A stretch of DNA of 64,000 bases from Opitutaceae bacterium (lineage in GTDB: Bacteria; Verrucomicrobiota; Verrucomicrobiia; Opitutales; Opitutaceae): positions 62,001 through 126,000 of the forward strand of contig JAUYAK010000010.1 in assembly GCA_030693515.1 (NCBI GenBank), in the 5' to 3' direction. Made by a program: the position numbers and the translations under genes. Below are positions 45,843-53,751 of this stretch, piece by piece (position 1 is the stretch's first letter; every line of letters starts with the position of its first letter). The notes under the pieces were generated by a model, which did not search any database, was not told the DNA's origin, and saw only the letters and a list, made by a program, of their open reading frames with translations.

Positions 45843-47117
45843 TCAGCGCACCGTGGCCGGCACGCGGCCGTGCGCGAGGGGCGCGGGCAGCGTGGCAAAG
45901 TTCTGCATCGCGGCAAAGAGCGGCGCGTAGTCGCGGTCGATGACATGGCCGATGAGGCAGTCGGTCAGCGGGCCGCGCTGGTCCTTGTGCGCCCGGATGA
46001 GGTCGGCGAAACTGAACTTCGGATCGTAGAAAGCATAGACGATCTTGCGCATCGTCTCGATGCCTTGGCACAGGCGCTCGCCGTAGTCGGCGAAGGCCTC
46101 GGCGGGCACCGGGCCGGGAGTCGCGAGCGCCGCATGGATGGTATCGGCGGCGAGTTCGCCGCTCTTCAGGGCGAGGAAGACACCCGAGGAAAACACCGGA
46201 TCGAGGAACGCAAACGCGTCGCCCACGAGCACGAGCCCGTCGGCCGCGCAGTGCTCGCCGCGATAGGAAAACTCGCCCGTCACCCAATACTCGCCGAATT
46301 GCTGTCCGCAGGAGAGGTGCTCCTCGATCCACTTGTTGTTTTTAATCTCGCGCTCGAAGATCTCGCGACGGTCCTGCGTGCCGGAGAAGAGGTAGTCGCG
46401 CTCGGCGACGATGCCGGAGCTGACGATGTCGTTGGCGAGCGGGATGTGCCAGAACCAGCCCTTGCCCTCGAGATAGGCGACGGTGGTCGAGCCCTCGTCG
46501 AGGCCGGGGTCGCGCTTGGCGCCCTTGTAGTAGGTCCAGAGCGCGACTTTGTTGAGCCGGGCGTCGCGCTTGCGCGTTGCGGTCTTGCGCAGGTGCAGCG
46601 CATCGCGGCCCGTGGCATCGACGACCACGCGGGCGCGGTGCTCGGTGAGCGCGCCCGAGGCGTCGCGCGCCTGCACGCCGGTGACCGTGCCGGTGGCATC
46701 GGTGAGCAGCTTGAGCACCTCGGTCTCCTCGCGGACCTGCGCGCCCCTGGCGCGGGCGTTGTTGAGCAGCATCTCGTCGAACTCCGCGCGCGGCACCTGC
46801 CAGGTCTTGGCCGCCGGGTGGTCGTAGTGCTGGAAGAAGTAGAACGGCGTCGAGACCTTCCCCTCGCGGCCGACGAACTGCACGCTGAACTTTTCGACGA
46901 ACGCGCGCTCCTTCAGCTGCGGCAGCACACCGAGCCGCTCAAAGGTGAAGTAGCACCACGGCATGAGCGACTCGCCGATGTGGTAGCGCGGAAACTTTTC
47001 CTTCTCGAGGATGAGCACGTCGCGGCCTTGCGCCGCGAGCAGCGCGCCGGTGGTCGAGCCCGCCGGGCCGCCACCGATGACGATGGTGTCGTAAATGTGG
47101 GTGGCGGGAGCGGTCAT
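45843..47117 (-). CDS. Flavin-dependent halogenase-like oxidoreductase
   Basis: 424 aa FAD-binding protein, ATG at 47117. Dinucleotide fold IGGGPAGST is at 14-22 with Glu at the end of strand 2 (LILEKEKFPRYHIGES). The halogenase signature WxWxIP is present as W221-F-W-H-I-P226, and Lys76 in FVEKFSVQF is positioned like the catalytic lysine of phenol/pyrrole halogenases. GDAFAFLDPVFSSGVFLALKSG is the second flavin motif. Related reductases can carry similar motifs, so halogenation is likely but not proven. Its ATG overlaps the stop of the chorismate-lyase-like gene (ATGA), suggesting a hydroxybenzoate-type substrate. Confidence 0.82.
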   Translation of the reverse strand: MTAPATHIYDTIVIGGGPAGSTTGALLAAQGRDVLILEKEKFPRYHIGESLMPWCYFTFERLGVLPQLKERAFVEKFSVQFVGREGKVSTPFYFFQHYDHPAAKTWQVPRAEFDEMLLNNARARGAQVREETEVLKLLTDATGTVTGVQARDASGALTEHRARVVVDATGRDALHLRKTATRKRDARLNKVALWTYYKGAKRDPGLDEGSTTVAYLEGKGWFWHIPLANDIVSSGIVAERDYLFSGTQDRREIFEREIKNNKWIEEHLSCGQQFGEYWVTGEFSYRGEHCAADGLVLVGDAFAFLDPVFSSGVFLALKSGELAADTIHAALATPGPVPAEAFADYGERLCQGIETMRKIVYAFYDPKFSFADLIRAHKDQRGPLTDCLIGHVIDRDYAPLFAAMQNFATLPAPLAHGRVPATVR

Positions 47118-47704
47118 GAGGCGGGATGCGGCGGGAGGATTTCCATGATCCAAGCGAGCGGTTCGCCCGAAGGAGCGGCAAGGCAGTTGAAACGACCGTA
47201 GCAGCGGGCGCCAGCCGGGACTGGCAACGGCGTGCCCACGAGCCCAGCCGCATCGGTGGAAAAAAATCCGATGGGCGCGCTGACAAAGGGAATCGCGAAT
47301 TCATGCAGCAGCGCACCGAGCGGCTTCCGCCCGGCCTCGATGGCGGCGCCCGCATCGGGGGCAAACTGCGCCAGCGCCACGGCCAGCACGCCATACTCGA
47401 CGACGCGATCGGCTGGCACAGGGCCGACGGCGGCGGTGGTCCGGAGGAAAACCTCCCGCAGGTAGAGCCCGCCCTCGGTGTGGCTGCGAAGCACCTCGAC
47501 GCGCAGCGCGCTTCCGTGGTGCGTCGCGAGCGTGGAGGTCATATCGCGGTCGTGGTCGAGCAAGGTGCGCGCTGTCTGCGGGAGCGCAGTGCCGTGGTGT
47601 GGGTCGAACTTTGCAACGTTTAGCCCACAAGTCACGCGAAGGAACAATTGCAACGCGGTGGGTAAACTAGTCTCGAATGTAGTCGGTGCGGCGGGCACGT
47701 GCAA
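47114..47704 (-). CDS. Chorismate pyruvate-lyase-like protein (4-hydroxybenzoate forming)
   Basis: About 196 aa; the start is TTG at 47704 or GTG at 47698, so the exact N-terminus is uncertain. The pattern resembles the UbiC/Rv2949c fold: ARTLLDHDRDMTSTLATHHG, YLREVFLRTT (Arg83), IEAGRKPLGALLHE (Gly130) and the late strand GEPLAWIMEILPP (Glu188), the three positions that are conserved in chorismate lyases. This would convert chorismate to 4-hydroxybenzoate plus pyruvate. Recognition is from memory and divergent. Co-translated with the halogenase-like gene. Confidence 0.68.
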   Translation of the reverse strand: MHVPAAPTTFETSLPTALQLFLRVTCGLNVAKFDPHHGTALPQTARTLLDHDRDMTSTLATHHGSALRVEVLRSHTEGGLYLREVFLRTTAAVGPVPADRVVEYGVLAVALAQFAPDAGAAIEAGRKPLGALLHEFAIPFVSAPIGFFSTDAAGLVGTPLPVPAGARCYGRFNCLAAPSGEPLAWIMEILPPHPAS

Positions 47705-47709
47705 AAATT

Positions 47710-48192
47710 CTAAGGGCGTGCGATGCGTTCCGAAGTAGCCCCGGAAGGCACCGGGGCGGTCCTTTCGAGCATGGGTTCAAACTTCGCAGGAGTCGGGAGG
47801 AATATCGGCGGCCCCACCAAAATCTCCACTTCACTCGCAGTCGAAATCTTCGCTCGCTCGACATAATGATCTCCCCATTGAGTCCGAGCCAGATCGCCAG
47901 CTGAGAATCGATAGGCACCATAGTGCGGCACGCTACAGGAGAATCTACCATTAGTATCAGTAGTAACCTCTAGTAAGGGGGTGAAGGATGCAATCGGCCA
48001 CAGAGTCAGCCATGAACTCACTTTCACGTGCGAACCTTTCACAATGACGGGAAGGTTTGGAACAGGCGATCTGTCGTCGCGGTCGCGCACGACACCTCGT
48101 ATTTCGACTGTTGCGCCTCCGATGCGCGTGATCGAATTGCAGCCAGCAAGCAGGCCCAATGAAAGCGCAAGAAACACACCAGCAGCTTTCAT
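47710..48192 (-). CDS. Lipoprotein with a carboxypeptidase-regulatory-like (Ig-like) domain
   Basis: 160 aa. Lipoprotein signal MKAAGVFLALSLGLLAGC has its lipobox LAGC at 15-18. The mature part has VEIRGVVRDRDDRSPVPNLPVIVKG and VTTDTNGRFSCSVPHYGAYRFS, the pattern of a beta-sandwich regulatory/CarboxypepD_reg-like domain. Its DNA is visibly richer in A/T than its neighbours (for example 47881-48060), hinting at later acquisition. No obvious link to the pathway genes around it. Confidence 0.78.
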   Translation of the reverse strand: MKAAGVFLALSLGLLAGCNSITRIGGATVEIRGVVRDRDDRSPVPNLPVIVKGSHVKVSSWLTLWPIASFTPLLEVTTDTNGRFSCSVPHYGAYRFSAGDLARTQWGDHYVERAKISTASEVEILVGPPIFLPTPAKFEPMLERTAPVPSGATSERIARP

Positions 48193-48211
48193 GTCTGGTC
48201 AAAAACAGACC

Positions 48212-49543
48212 TCACACGATTTTCGACGTGCGATGCTGCGAGAGGAAGAACTCGTGCAGCAGCGTGTCCACGCAGAGCAGGCCGTCGCGTGAGAGCACGA
48301 CCTGCGCCGGGGTGACCGTGACGAAGCCTTCCGACGCGAGGTGCGCGAGCTGCGCAGCGAAACGCTGCGCGATATCGACGCCGAACTTCTCTTGAAAATA
48401 GCCGAGCTCCACGCGGCCGAGCTTCATCTGCAAAATGAACTCGCGGATCATCCGCTCTTCCGGCGAGGTGCGGAACGCGCGCTTAATCGGCAGGTCGCCG
48501 GCCGCAACCGCGGCGTGGTAGGCCTCGATTTCGGTGAGGTTCTGGTAGTGGACGCCGGCGGCGTGGGAGAAGGACGCCACGCCGAGGCCGAGCAGATCGG
48601 CGCCGCTCCAGAGTTCGTCACGATAGACGAACTTGGTGCGCTTGGGATCGAGCACGGCGGTGTAGCCGCTCGCGATGGTGTAGCCGGCGGACTCGAGCGC
48701 GGCAAAGGCCTCCTTCACCCAGCGGCGTTTCGTCGCCCAATCGGCCACGGGCGCGACGAGTTTCCCCTCGGCCTTCATTTCCTTGTAGATGGTCGTGTTG
48801 TAGGGGACCTCCATCTGGTAGACGGTCACGCTGTCGGGCCGCAGCTTGATCGTCTCCTCGATGTTGCGCTGCCAGAGGGCCTCGGTCTCCTCGACCATGC
48901 CGGCGATGAGATCGATGTTGATCTGGGAAAACTGCTCGGCGCGCGCGCGCTCGTAGGCCGTGTAAACTTCGCCGGAGCGGTGGGCGCGGCCGTTGATCTC
49001 GAGCACGTGGTCGTCGAAATGTTCGACGCCGAGGCTCAGGCGCGTGACGCCGACCTGCTTGATCGCGGCGAGCTTGGCAGCGTTGAGCGTGCCGGGCTCA
49101 CCCTCGAAGGCGATCTCCTCGGCGGCGTCCCACGGGAGAATCGCCTTCATGCGATCCGTTAGCTCGATGAGCTGCTTCGCGGAGAGATACGATGGCGTGC
49201 CGCCGCCGAAATAGACGAAGTGCGGCTTGCGGCCCCGGATGAGCGGGCGCGCGGCGAGCGACTTCAGCTCGGTGATCGTGGCGTCGAGGTAGGCCTGGAT
49301 GTCCTTCGCGTTCTTGTCGGTATAGACGCGGAAGTAGCAAAAGTGGCAGCGCTTCCGGCAAAACGGAATGTGGTGGTAGAGCCCGAGCTTGGCACCGGGC
49401 ACGGGCTCGGAGTTGAGCGCCATCTCGACCTCGATTTTCTGGTCCTCGGACCAGAAGGAGAACGGCGGATAGTTCGAGACGAAGTAATTGCCGGCGAGGG
49501 TTGAGCTCTTGGCAGGCGCGGGGGAGGGACTGGCGGTATTCAT
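48212..49543 (-). CDS. HemN-like radical SAM protein
   Basis: 443 aa from ATG 49543. The radical-SAM cluster CRKRCHFC is at 62-69 in HIPFCRKRCHFCYFRVY. FVYFGGGTPSYLS, IAFEGEPGTLNAAKLAAIKQVGVTRLSLGVEHF and the HemN C-terminal domain (RTSPEERMIREFILQMKLGRVELGYFQEKFG) identify the coproporphyrinogen-oxidase-like family. This family includes true HemN, HemW chaperones and class C methyltransferases or cyclopropanases of natural product pathways. The position inside the minus-strand locus makes a biosynthetic role worth considering. Confidence 0.85.
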   Translation of the reverse strand: MNTASPSPAPAKSSTLAGNYFVSNYPPFSFWSEDQKIEVEMALNSEPVPGAKLGLYHHIPFCRKRCHFCYFRVYTDKNAKDIQAYLDATITELKSLAARPLIRGRKPHFVYFGGGTPSYLSAKQLIELTDRMKAILPWDAAEEIAFEGEPGTLNAAKLAAIKQVGVTRLSLGVEHFDDHVLEINGRAHRSGEVYTAYERARAEQFSQINIDLIAGMVEETEALWQRNIEETIKLRPDSVTVYQMEVPYNTTIYKEMKAEGKLVAPVADWATKRRWVKEAFAALESAGYTIASGYTAVLDPKRTKFVYRDELWSGADLLGLGVASFSHAAGVHYQNLTEIEAYHAAVAAGDLPIKRAFRTSPEERMIREFILQMKLGRVELGYFQEKFGVDIAQRFAAQLAHLASEGFVTVTPAQVVLSRDGLLCVDTLLHEFFLSQHRTSKIV

Positions 49544-49590
49544 CGGGAGCGCGCGGGGAAAGACGCACCGCACACCGCAGATGTTGTGCC

Positions 49591-50913
49591 CTATTTCACG
49601 CGCGGTCCAGCGCGTAGGGCGAAAACCGTGCCTTTCTCGCCGCCGACGATGATCAACCCGGCGCCAAAGACCGGCGACGCCACGAGCGCCTCGCCCAGGT
49701 CAAGCTGCCAGAGCTCCGTGCCGCGATCCAAGCTCGCGGCGTAGAGGCGTCCGTCGGTCGAGCCGAAGAGCACCCCGTCGGAAAAAATAACGGGCGATCC
49801 CTCGACGCGCCCACCCGTTTTGAAGGTCCAGACCCCCTGCCCGCTCGCGCGATCGATCGCGTGGAGGTGCTTATCGCGCGAGCCGATGATCACGAGGCGA
49901 TCATTGACCGCGGGCGAACTGAAGAACGGAAGCTGCCGATCCTGGTAGGTCCAGGCGACTTTGCCACCGGCGACATCGAAGGCGACCGCCTCGTTGGCAT
50001 AGTTGCCGCAGAAGGCCATCGTGCCATGCGTCGCGATCGAGGCGGGGATCTGCGCGCTCGTGGGAATTTTGTGCACGAGCTGGCCATCGGCGAGCTGGAC
50101 GACGTGGAGCTGCGCATCGCAGCCGCCGAAGACGAGCCAGCGCCCATCGACGACGCCCGGTGAGCCGTTGATGTAGTCGTCGGTCTTGTAGCTCCAGACG
50201 AGTTTGCCGTCGGCCGCGTTGAGCACGCGCGTGGTGCCGTCGTAACCATTGAGGAGCACCCAATCGGCACCGGGCGTGGCGGAGCCGGCGGGAGCCTTGA
50301 TCGTGATCGCGCCGGAGCTGATCTTCTCCTCGCTGGCAAATTCCCAGACCGGCGCGCCGGTGTCGGCCGCGAGGGCGTAGAGTTTCCCGTCGTTGGAGGA
50401 GAGAAACACTTTTCCCGCGGCGATGGCGGGCGCGGCCATGATCGCATCCTTGGTCTCGAAGCGCCAGACCTCCTTGCCGGTATCGGCCGCGAGGCAGTGG
50501 AGCGTGCCCTTGATCGTGCCGACGAAGACGCGACCGCCGGCGACCGAGGCTTCGGCTTGGATGCCGCCGTTGGCGGCAAAGGTCCACGCCGTCACCGGAT
50601 CAGCGGGGAGCTTCGCGGCGATGCTGCCGCTGAGGGCAGGGCCGCCCCGCGTCATGGGCCAGGAGATTTCAGGCGCGGGGGCAGGCTCGGATTTTTTAGC
50701 GGAGTCGGTGGCGGAGCGGTCGGAGCAGGCGGTGAGAAAGAAGAACGAGAGAAGGAGAGCGAGGGAGACGGAGAGAGGCGACGTGCGATGGCAGAAAGTC
50801 GCCCGAGGCTTCAGCCCGTGTCCGGAACTGCCAAGCGCAAGCTGAAGCCTCGCGCTACCAAGCGGGCCGGGCCCCGGAGCGAAGCGGACATTATTTTTCC
50901 ATTCCAAGCGCAT
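49591..50913 (-). CDS. PQQ-like beta-propeller lipoprotein (start obscured by a palindrome)
   Basis: At least seven propeller blades with repeats such as RVFVGTIKGTLHCLAADTGKEVWRFETKD, KVFLSSNDGKLYALAADTGAPVWEFAS and RLVIIGSRDKHLHAIDRASGQGVWTFKTGG. A lipoprotein signal SLALLLSFFFLTAC lies near 50700-50770. The only ATG upstream in frame is at 50913, inside the end of the Fe-alcohol dehydrogenase gene, and would add about 47 residues, part of them coded by a palindromic element (50805-50851). The true start is uncertain. Function: likely surface or periplasmic scaffold, or BamB-like. Confidence 0.8.
   Translation of the reverse strand: MRLEWKNNVRFAPGPGPLGSARLQLALGSSGHGLKPRATFCHRTSPLSVSLALLLSFFFLTACSDRSATDSAKKSEPAPAPEISWPMTRGGPALSGSIAAKLPADPVTAWTFAANGGIQAEASVAGGRVFVGTIKGTLHCLAADTGKEVWRFETKDAIMAAPAIAAGKVFLSSNDGKLYALAADTGAPVWEFASEEKISSGAITIKAPAGSATPGADWVLLNGYDGTTRVLNAADGKLVWSYKTDDYINGSPGVVDGRWLVFGGCDAQLHVVQLADGQLVHKIPTSAQIPASIATHGTMAFCGNYANEAVAFDVAGGKVAWTYQDRQLPFFSSPAVNDRLVIIGSRDKHLHAIDRASGQGVWTFKTGGRVEGSPVIFSDGVLFGSTDGRLYAASLDRGTELWQLDLGEALVASPVFGAGLIIVGGEKGTVFALRAGPRVK
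50805..50851. repeat. Palindromic GAGGCTTCAGC element at the 5' end of the propeller lipoprotein gene
   Basis: GAGGCTTCAGC (50805-50815) pairs with GCTGAAGCCTC (50841-50851). It lies between the stop of the Fe-alcohol dehydrogenase gene and the lipoprotein signal sequence, and is stop-free in the frame of the lipoprotein gene. Confidence 0.75.
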
Positions 50914-52081
50914 GGCGGTAGAGTGCCGCAAAGTCGGCGGCTTGCAATGGCCGGGGGTTGAACTTGCCGGTCCACTGGCGCGTCGCGTCGTCGGCGAGGG
51001 CGGCCACGTCCACGGCGCGGGCGTCGAAGGCCGGCAGGAGACTGGCGGAGACGAGGTCGGCGACCCACGCAATCAGCGGCGCAGCTCCAGCCGTGGTTTC
51101 GTAGGGCCTGACCTGGGTCAGGCCGGCCTGAGCAAGCTCAGGCCCTACGGGGAGCAGCCCGGCGAAATGGGCGTAGATGGCGGCGACGGCGGCATCGGCG
51201 GCGTTGAAACGCATCACCTGCGGCAGCATGAGCGCGACGGCGTGGCCGTGGGTGACACCGTGACGGGCCGTGAGCGGATTGGCGGTGGCGTGCGCGGCAC
51301 CGAGCATGGAGTTCTCAATCGCGAGACCGGCGAGCGCGGCGCCGAGCAGCATGCGGCCGCGATCCTCGGCGGTCGCCTCGCCGACGATCACGCGGGCAAT
51401 GGCGGCGGAGAGCTGGCGGAACGACGCCTCGGAATATGCGGCCGAGATCGGGTTGCGCTTTGACGTGACCGCGGACTCGAGCGCGTGGGCGAGCGCATCG
51501 AGGCCGGTAAGAATCGCAACCGCACGCGGCTGCGTGGCCGTAAGCTCGGGATCCAGGATCGCGGCGCGCGCGAGGGCCTTGGGATCGCCACAGGCCATTT
51601 TCTCGTGCGTGTCGTCGCGGCTCACGAGGGCGTAGGACTGGCACTCGCTGCCCGTGCCGGCGGTGGTGGGCACGGCGATGAGCGGGAGCAGCGGCTTCGT
51701 CGCCTTGCCGTAGCCGTGGTAGTCGCGCATCGCGCCACCGTTGGTGAGGAGAAAGTTCGTAGCCTTCGCCGTGTCCATGCTGCTGCCGCCGCCGAGGGCG
51801 ACGAAGCAGTCGAACTTCGCGGCCCGCGCCGCGTCGCGGCACGCGGCGGCGTCTGACTCGGAGGGATTCTCGTGCGCGTGATCGTAGAGCGTGACCGGGA
51901 TGCCGGCGGCCTCGAGCAACGCCGTGGCGCGCGCGGCGTGACCGGCACGGATCAGGCCGGAGTCGGTGACGAGAAAGACCGACGTGGCTCCCGCCTCGCG
52001 CACAAGTGCGGGCAGTTCACCGAGCGTGCCGGGGCCGAAGACGATCTTGGGCGACGGACGGGAGGCGAAGGGAGCGGGCAT
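50891..52081 (-). CDS. Iron-containing alcohol dehydrogenase with an inserted palindrome-coded peptide
   Basis: 396 aa type III alcohol dehydrogenase, ATG 52081 (MPAPFASRPSPKIVFGPGTL). The NAD-binding region GGGSSMDTAKAT is at 98-108, VPTTAGTGSECQSYALVS follows, and metal ligands are in GLDALAHALES (Asp194, His199), TARHGVTHGHAVAL (His274 and His278/280). Residues 312-327 (VGPELAQAGLTQVRPY) are entirely encoded by the 48-nt palindrome at 51101-51148 and interrupt a surface loop between C-terminal helices. It is downstream of the reductase and ligase genes, so it probably reduces the aldehyde they make to an alcohol. Confidence 0.9.
   Translation of the reverse strand: MPAPFASRPSPKIVFGPGTLGELPALVREAGATSVFLVTDSGLIRAGHAARATALLEAAGIPVTLYDHAHENPSESDAAACRDAARAAKFDCFVALGGGSSMDTAKATNFLLTNGGAMRDYHGYGKATKPLLPLIAVPTTAGTGSECQSYALVSRDDTHEKMACGDPKALARAAILDPELTATQPRAVAILTGLDALAHALESAVTSKRNPISAAYSEASFRQLSAAIARVIVGEATAEDRGRMLLGAALAGLAIENSMLGAAHATANPLTARHGVTHGHAVALMLPQVMRFNAADAAVAAIYAHFAGLLPVGPELAQAGLTQVRPYETTAGAAPLIAWVADLVSASLLPAFDARAVDVAALADDATRQWTGKFNPRPLQAADFAALYRHALGMEK
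51101..51148. repeat. 48-nt palindromic element inside the Fe-alcohol dehydrogenase gene, in frame
   Basis: GTAGGGCC ... GGCCCTAC outer arms and two inner hairpins (GGCCTGACC/GGTCAGGCC and GGCCTGAGC/GCTCAGGCC). Its 48 nt equal 16 codons. Only the frame beginning GTA GGG CCT is free of stops; the others hit TAG or TGA at once. It encodes VGPELAQAGLTQVRPY on the gene strand and VGPDLGQAGLSKLRPY on the other. Sister element at 56425-56472. Confidence 0.92.
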
Positions 52082-52101
52082 TACGAAGATGGTATTTTTG
52101 T

Positions 52102-52200
52102 CACAGAGGACACCGAGCCCAGACACAGAGGGCACGGAGAAACCCAACTTTCATTCTCTGTGAACTCCGTGGCAGTGCTCTGTGCTCTCTGTGTCTCACG
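52102..52200. repeat. Palindromic CACAGAGGGCACGGAG element
   Basis: AGACACAGAGGGCACGGAG (52121-52139) pairs with 52178-52196 at 17 of 19 positions, embedded in a longer CACAGAG-rich stretch. It fills the gap between the reductase stop and the Fe-alcohol dehydrogenase start, where no gene is seen. Confidence 0.75.
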
Positions 52201-52209
52201 GTTTGAAAC

Positions 52210-53643
52210 TCAGACCGCGACCAAGTCGCCCTGGAGAGCGCGGCGGCGGTAGAGGAATTCGAAGAGATTGCCCTCGTGCGGCTGCTCCCACTGCACGCGC
52301 ATCGTGGAATACGGCCCGAGGTTCAGCCGCTCGATGTTGGTGCTCGTCATGAGATCGGCGCACCACTCGCGGTCGTGCGTGAAGGCCGAGACGACGAGGG
52401 ACTCGCCGATTTGGTCGATCATTTTTTCCTGCGGGACCTGGAGGATGCTCGCGAAGGGGAACATGAACTCCGTGTTGGCCAGCGGATGATCGAGGTCGTC
52501 GCACACGATGAGCGTGGGGCGCAGGAAGGTCTGGCCGTGCAGCTCGGCGAGGCGGGGACCCTTGCGGTATTTGGCCGTGAGGTCCGTGGCGCCGGGTGTT
52601 TTCAGGAGTTCCTCGATGCGCTCGTCGATGCCCTTGCCCATTTTGGGATTGGCGAAGCCGCAAAGGATGGCGGCGGGATCGTTGCGCGCGAGGGGCTCGA
52701 TGGCGGCAAGCTTGCGCGCGAGCGCGTCGGCGAGGTCATCGCGATTGCGCCCCATGAGGACAGAGGAGCAATTGATGCAACTGCGGCCGCCGTTGGCGGA
52801 GATGGCGTTGACGATTACGTCGAGGTGCTTCTCCCAGTCGTCGGCGTAATCGTCGCCGATCAGGATTTTGCTGCGGCCGGAGCCGTGGACCTGGATGTGG
52901 CGGTAAGGCGCGTATTTTTTCAGCGTGGTATCGTTGCCAAACGCGATGGCGCGGCCGGTGCCGAACAGGAGCTGGTCGCCGCCGTCGTGGGTCGTCGGAT
53001 AAAAGCCGAAGGCCTCGCGCGGGAAGCCCGCCGCGATCATCGCCTGGATGAGGCGGAAGGGCGTGAGCGGGTCCTCGCGGCCGGGCTTGAGCACGACGGG
53101 AATCTTCATCGCGAGCGCGGGGAGCCAGAGCGAATTCACGCCCGGGGAATTGCTCGGAAGGAGCACGCCGAGGCTGTCGGTCTGCGGGAAAAAATTTACG
53201 TCGAGCCCGTCCTGGCGGACAACGCCGGTGTCGAAGAGCGCGTGCGGAAGGCCGCGCGTGAGGCCGGCGATCACGGCGCGGATGTTCGACATCGCGGCGT
53301 GGACCTTGGACATGTTGGAGCGGCCGAGGCTGTGCGGCAGGCCGGTGAGCTGCGAGAGCGCGGCGGCGTAGTCGGCGGGTGATTGCAGCCGGTCGCCGTC
53401 GCCCCACGGGAGATTGCCGTGGAGATAGAGTTCCGCGGCCTTCTCCATGTAGCCGACGAGCGTCTCGCACGGAATGGCACGGAGGGCCTCGCCGGATTTA
53501 GCGAGGTGCCGGAGGTCGCGGCGGATGAGGCCGGAGTTGGCGACGCTAACCTCGAGGGTTTCGCCACCGACGGAGTGCCGCTGGGTGTCGAGACTGCGGT
53601 AGGCCTCGCCGAGGCGGAGGATGGGAATGTGGATGGCGCTCAT
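52210..53643 (-). CDS. Aldehyde dehydrogenase-fold acyl reductase
   Basis: 477 aa of the ALDH superfamily, in a divergent subgroup starting PILRLGEAYRSLDTQRH. Catalytic Cys in NGGRSCINCSSVLMGRN, Rossmann region LGVLLPSNSPGVNSLWLPALAMKIPVVLKPGREDPLTPFRLI, and FEFLYRRRALQGDL at the end. Together with the upstream adenylating enzyme and the downstream Fe-alcohol dehydrogenase it fits a LuxE/LuxC-like route: acid activation, reduction to aldehyde, then alcohol. Whether it acts on acyl-CoA, acyl-AMP or free aldehyde is not determined. Confidence 0.83.
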   Translation of the reverse strand: MSAIHIPILRLGEAYRSLDTQRHSVGGETLEVSVANSGLIRRDLRHLAKSGEALRAIPCETLVGYMEKAAELYLHGNLPWGDGDRLQSPADYAAALSQLTGLPHSLGRSNMSKVHAAMSNIRAVIAGLTRGLPHALFDTGVVRQDGLDVNFFPQTDSLGVLLPSNSPGVNSLWLPALAMKIPVVLKPGREDPLTPFRLIQAMIAAGFPREAFGFYPTTHDGGDQLLFGTGRAIAFGNDTTLKKYAPYRHIQVHGSGRSKILIGDDYADDWEKHLDVIVNAISANGGRSCINCSSVLMGRNRDDLADALARKLAAIEPLARNDPAAILCGFANPKMGKGIDERIEELLKTPGATDLTAKYRKGPRLAELHGQTFLRPTLIVCDDLDHPLANTEFMFPFASILQVPQEKMIDQIGESLVVSAFTHDREWCADLMTSTNIERLNLGPYSTMRVQWEQPHEGNLFEFLYRRRALQGDLVAV

Positions 53644-53680
53644 GGCGGAGACAGCAGAGGAGTGGTCGGAGGCTTAAAGC

Positions 53681-53749
53681 AGGGCGGGTCTGTGAACCGC
53701 CCTTGGGACGCAATGGGTGTTCGAGGGCGGGTCACAGACCCGCCCTACT
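53681..53749. repeat. Palindromic element (AGGGCGGGTCACAGACC family), copy 2
   Basis: Left arm 53681-53703 (AGGGCGGGTCTGTGAACCGC..) and right arm 53724-53749. The right arm is identical over at least 25 nt to the 3' arm of the element at 26106-26177. It is located between the adenylating enzyme gene (stop at 53752) and the reductase start (53643). Confidence 0.87.
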
Positions 53750-53751
53750 AT

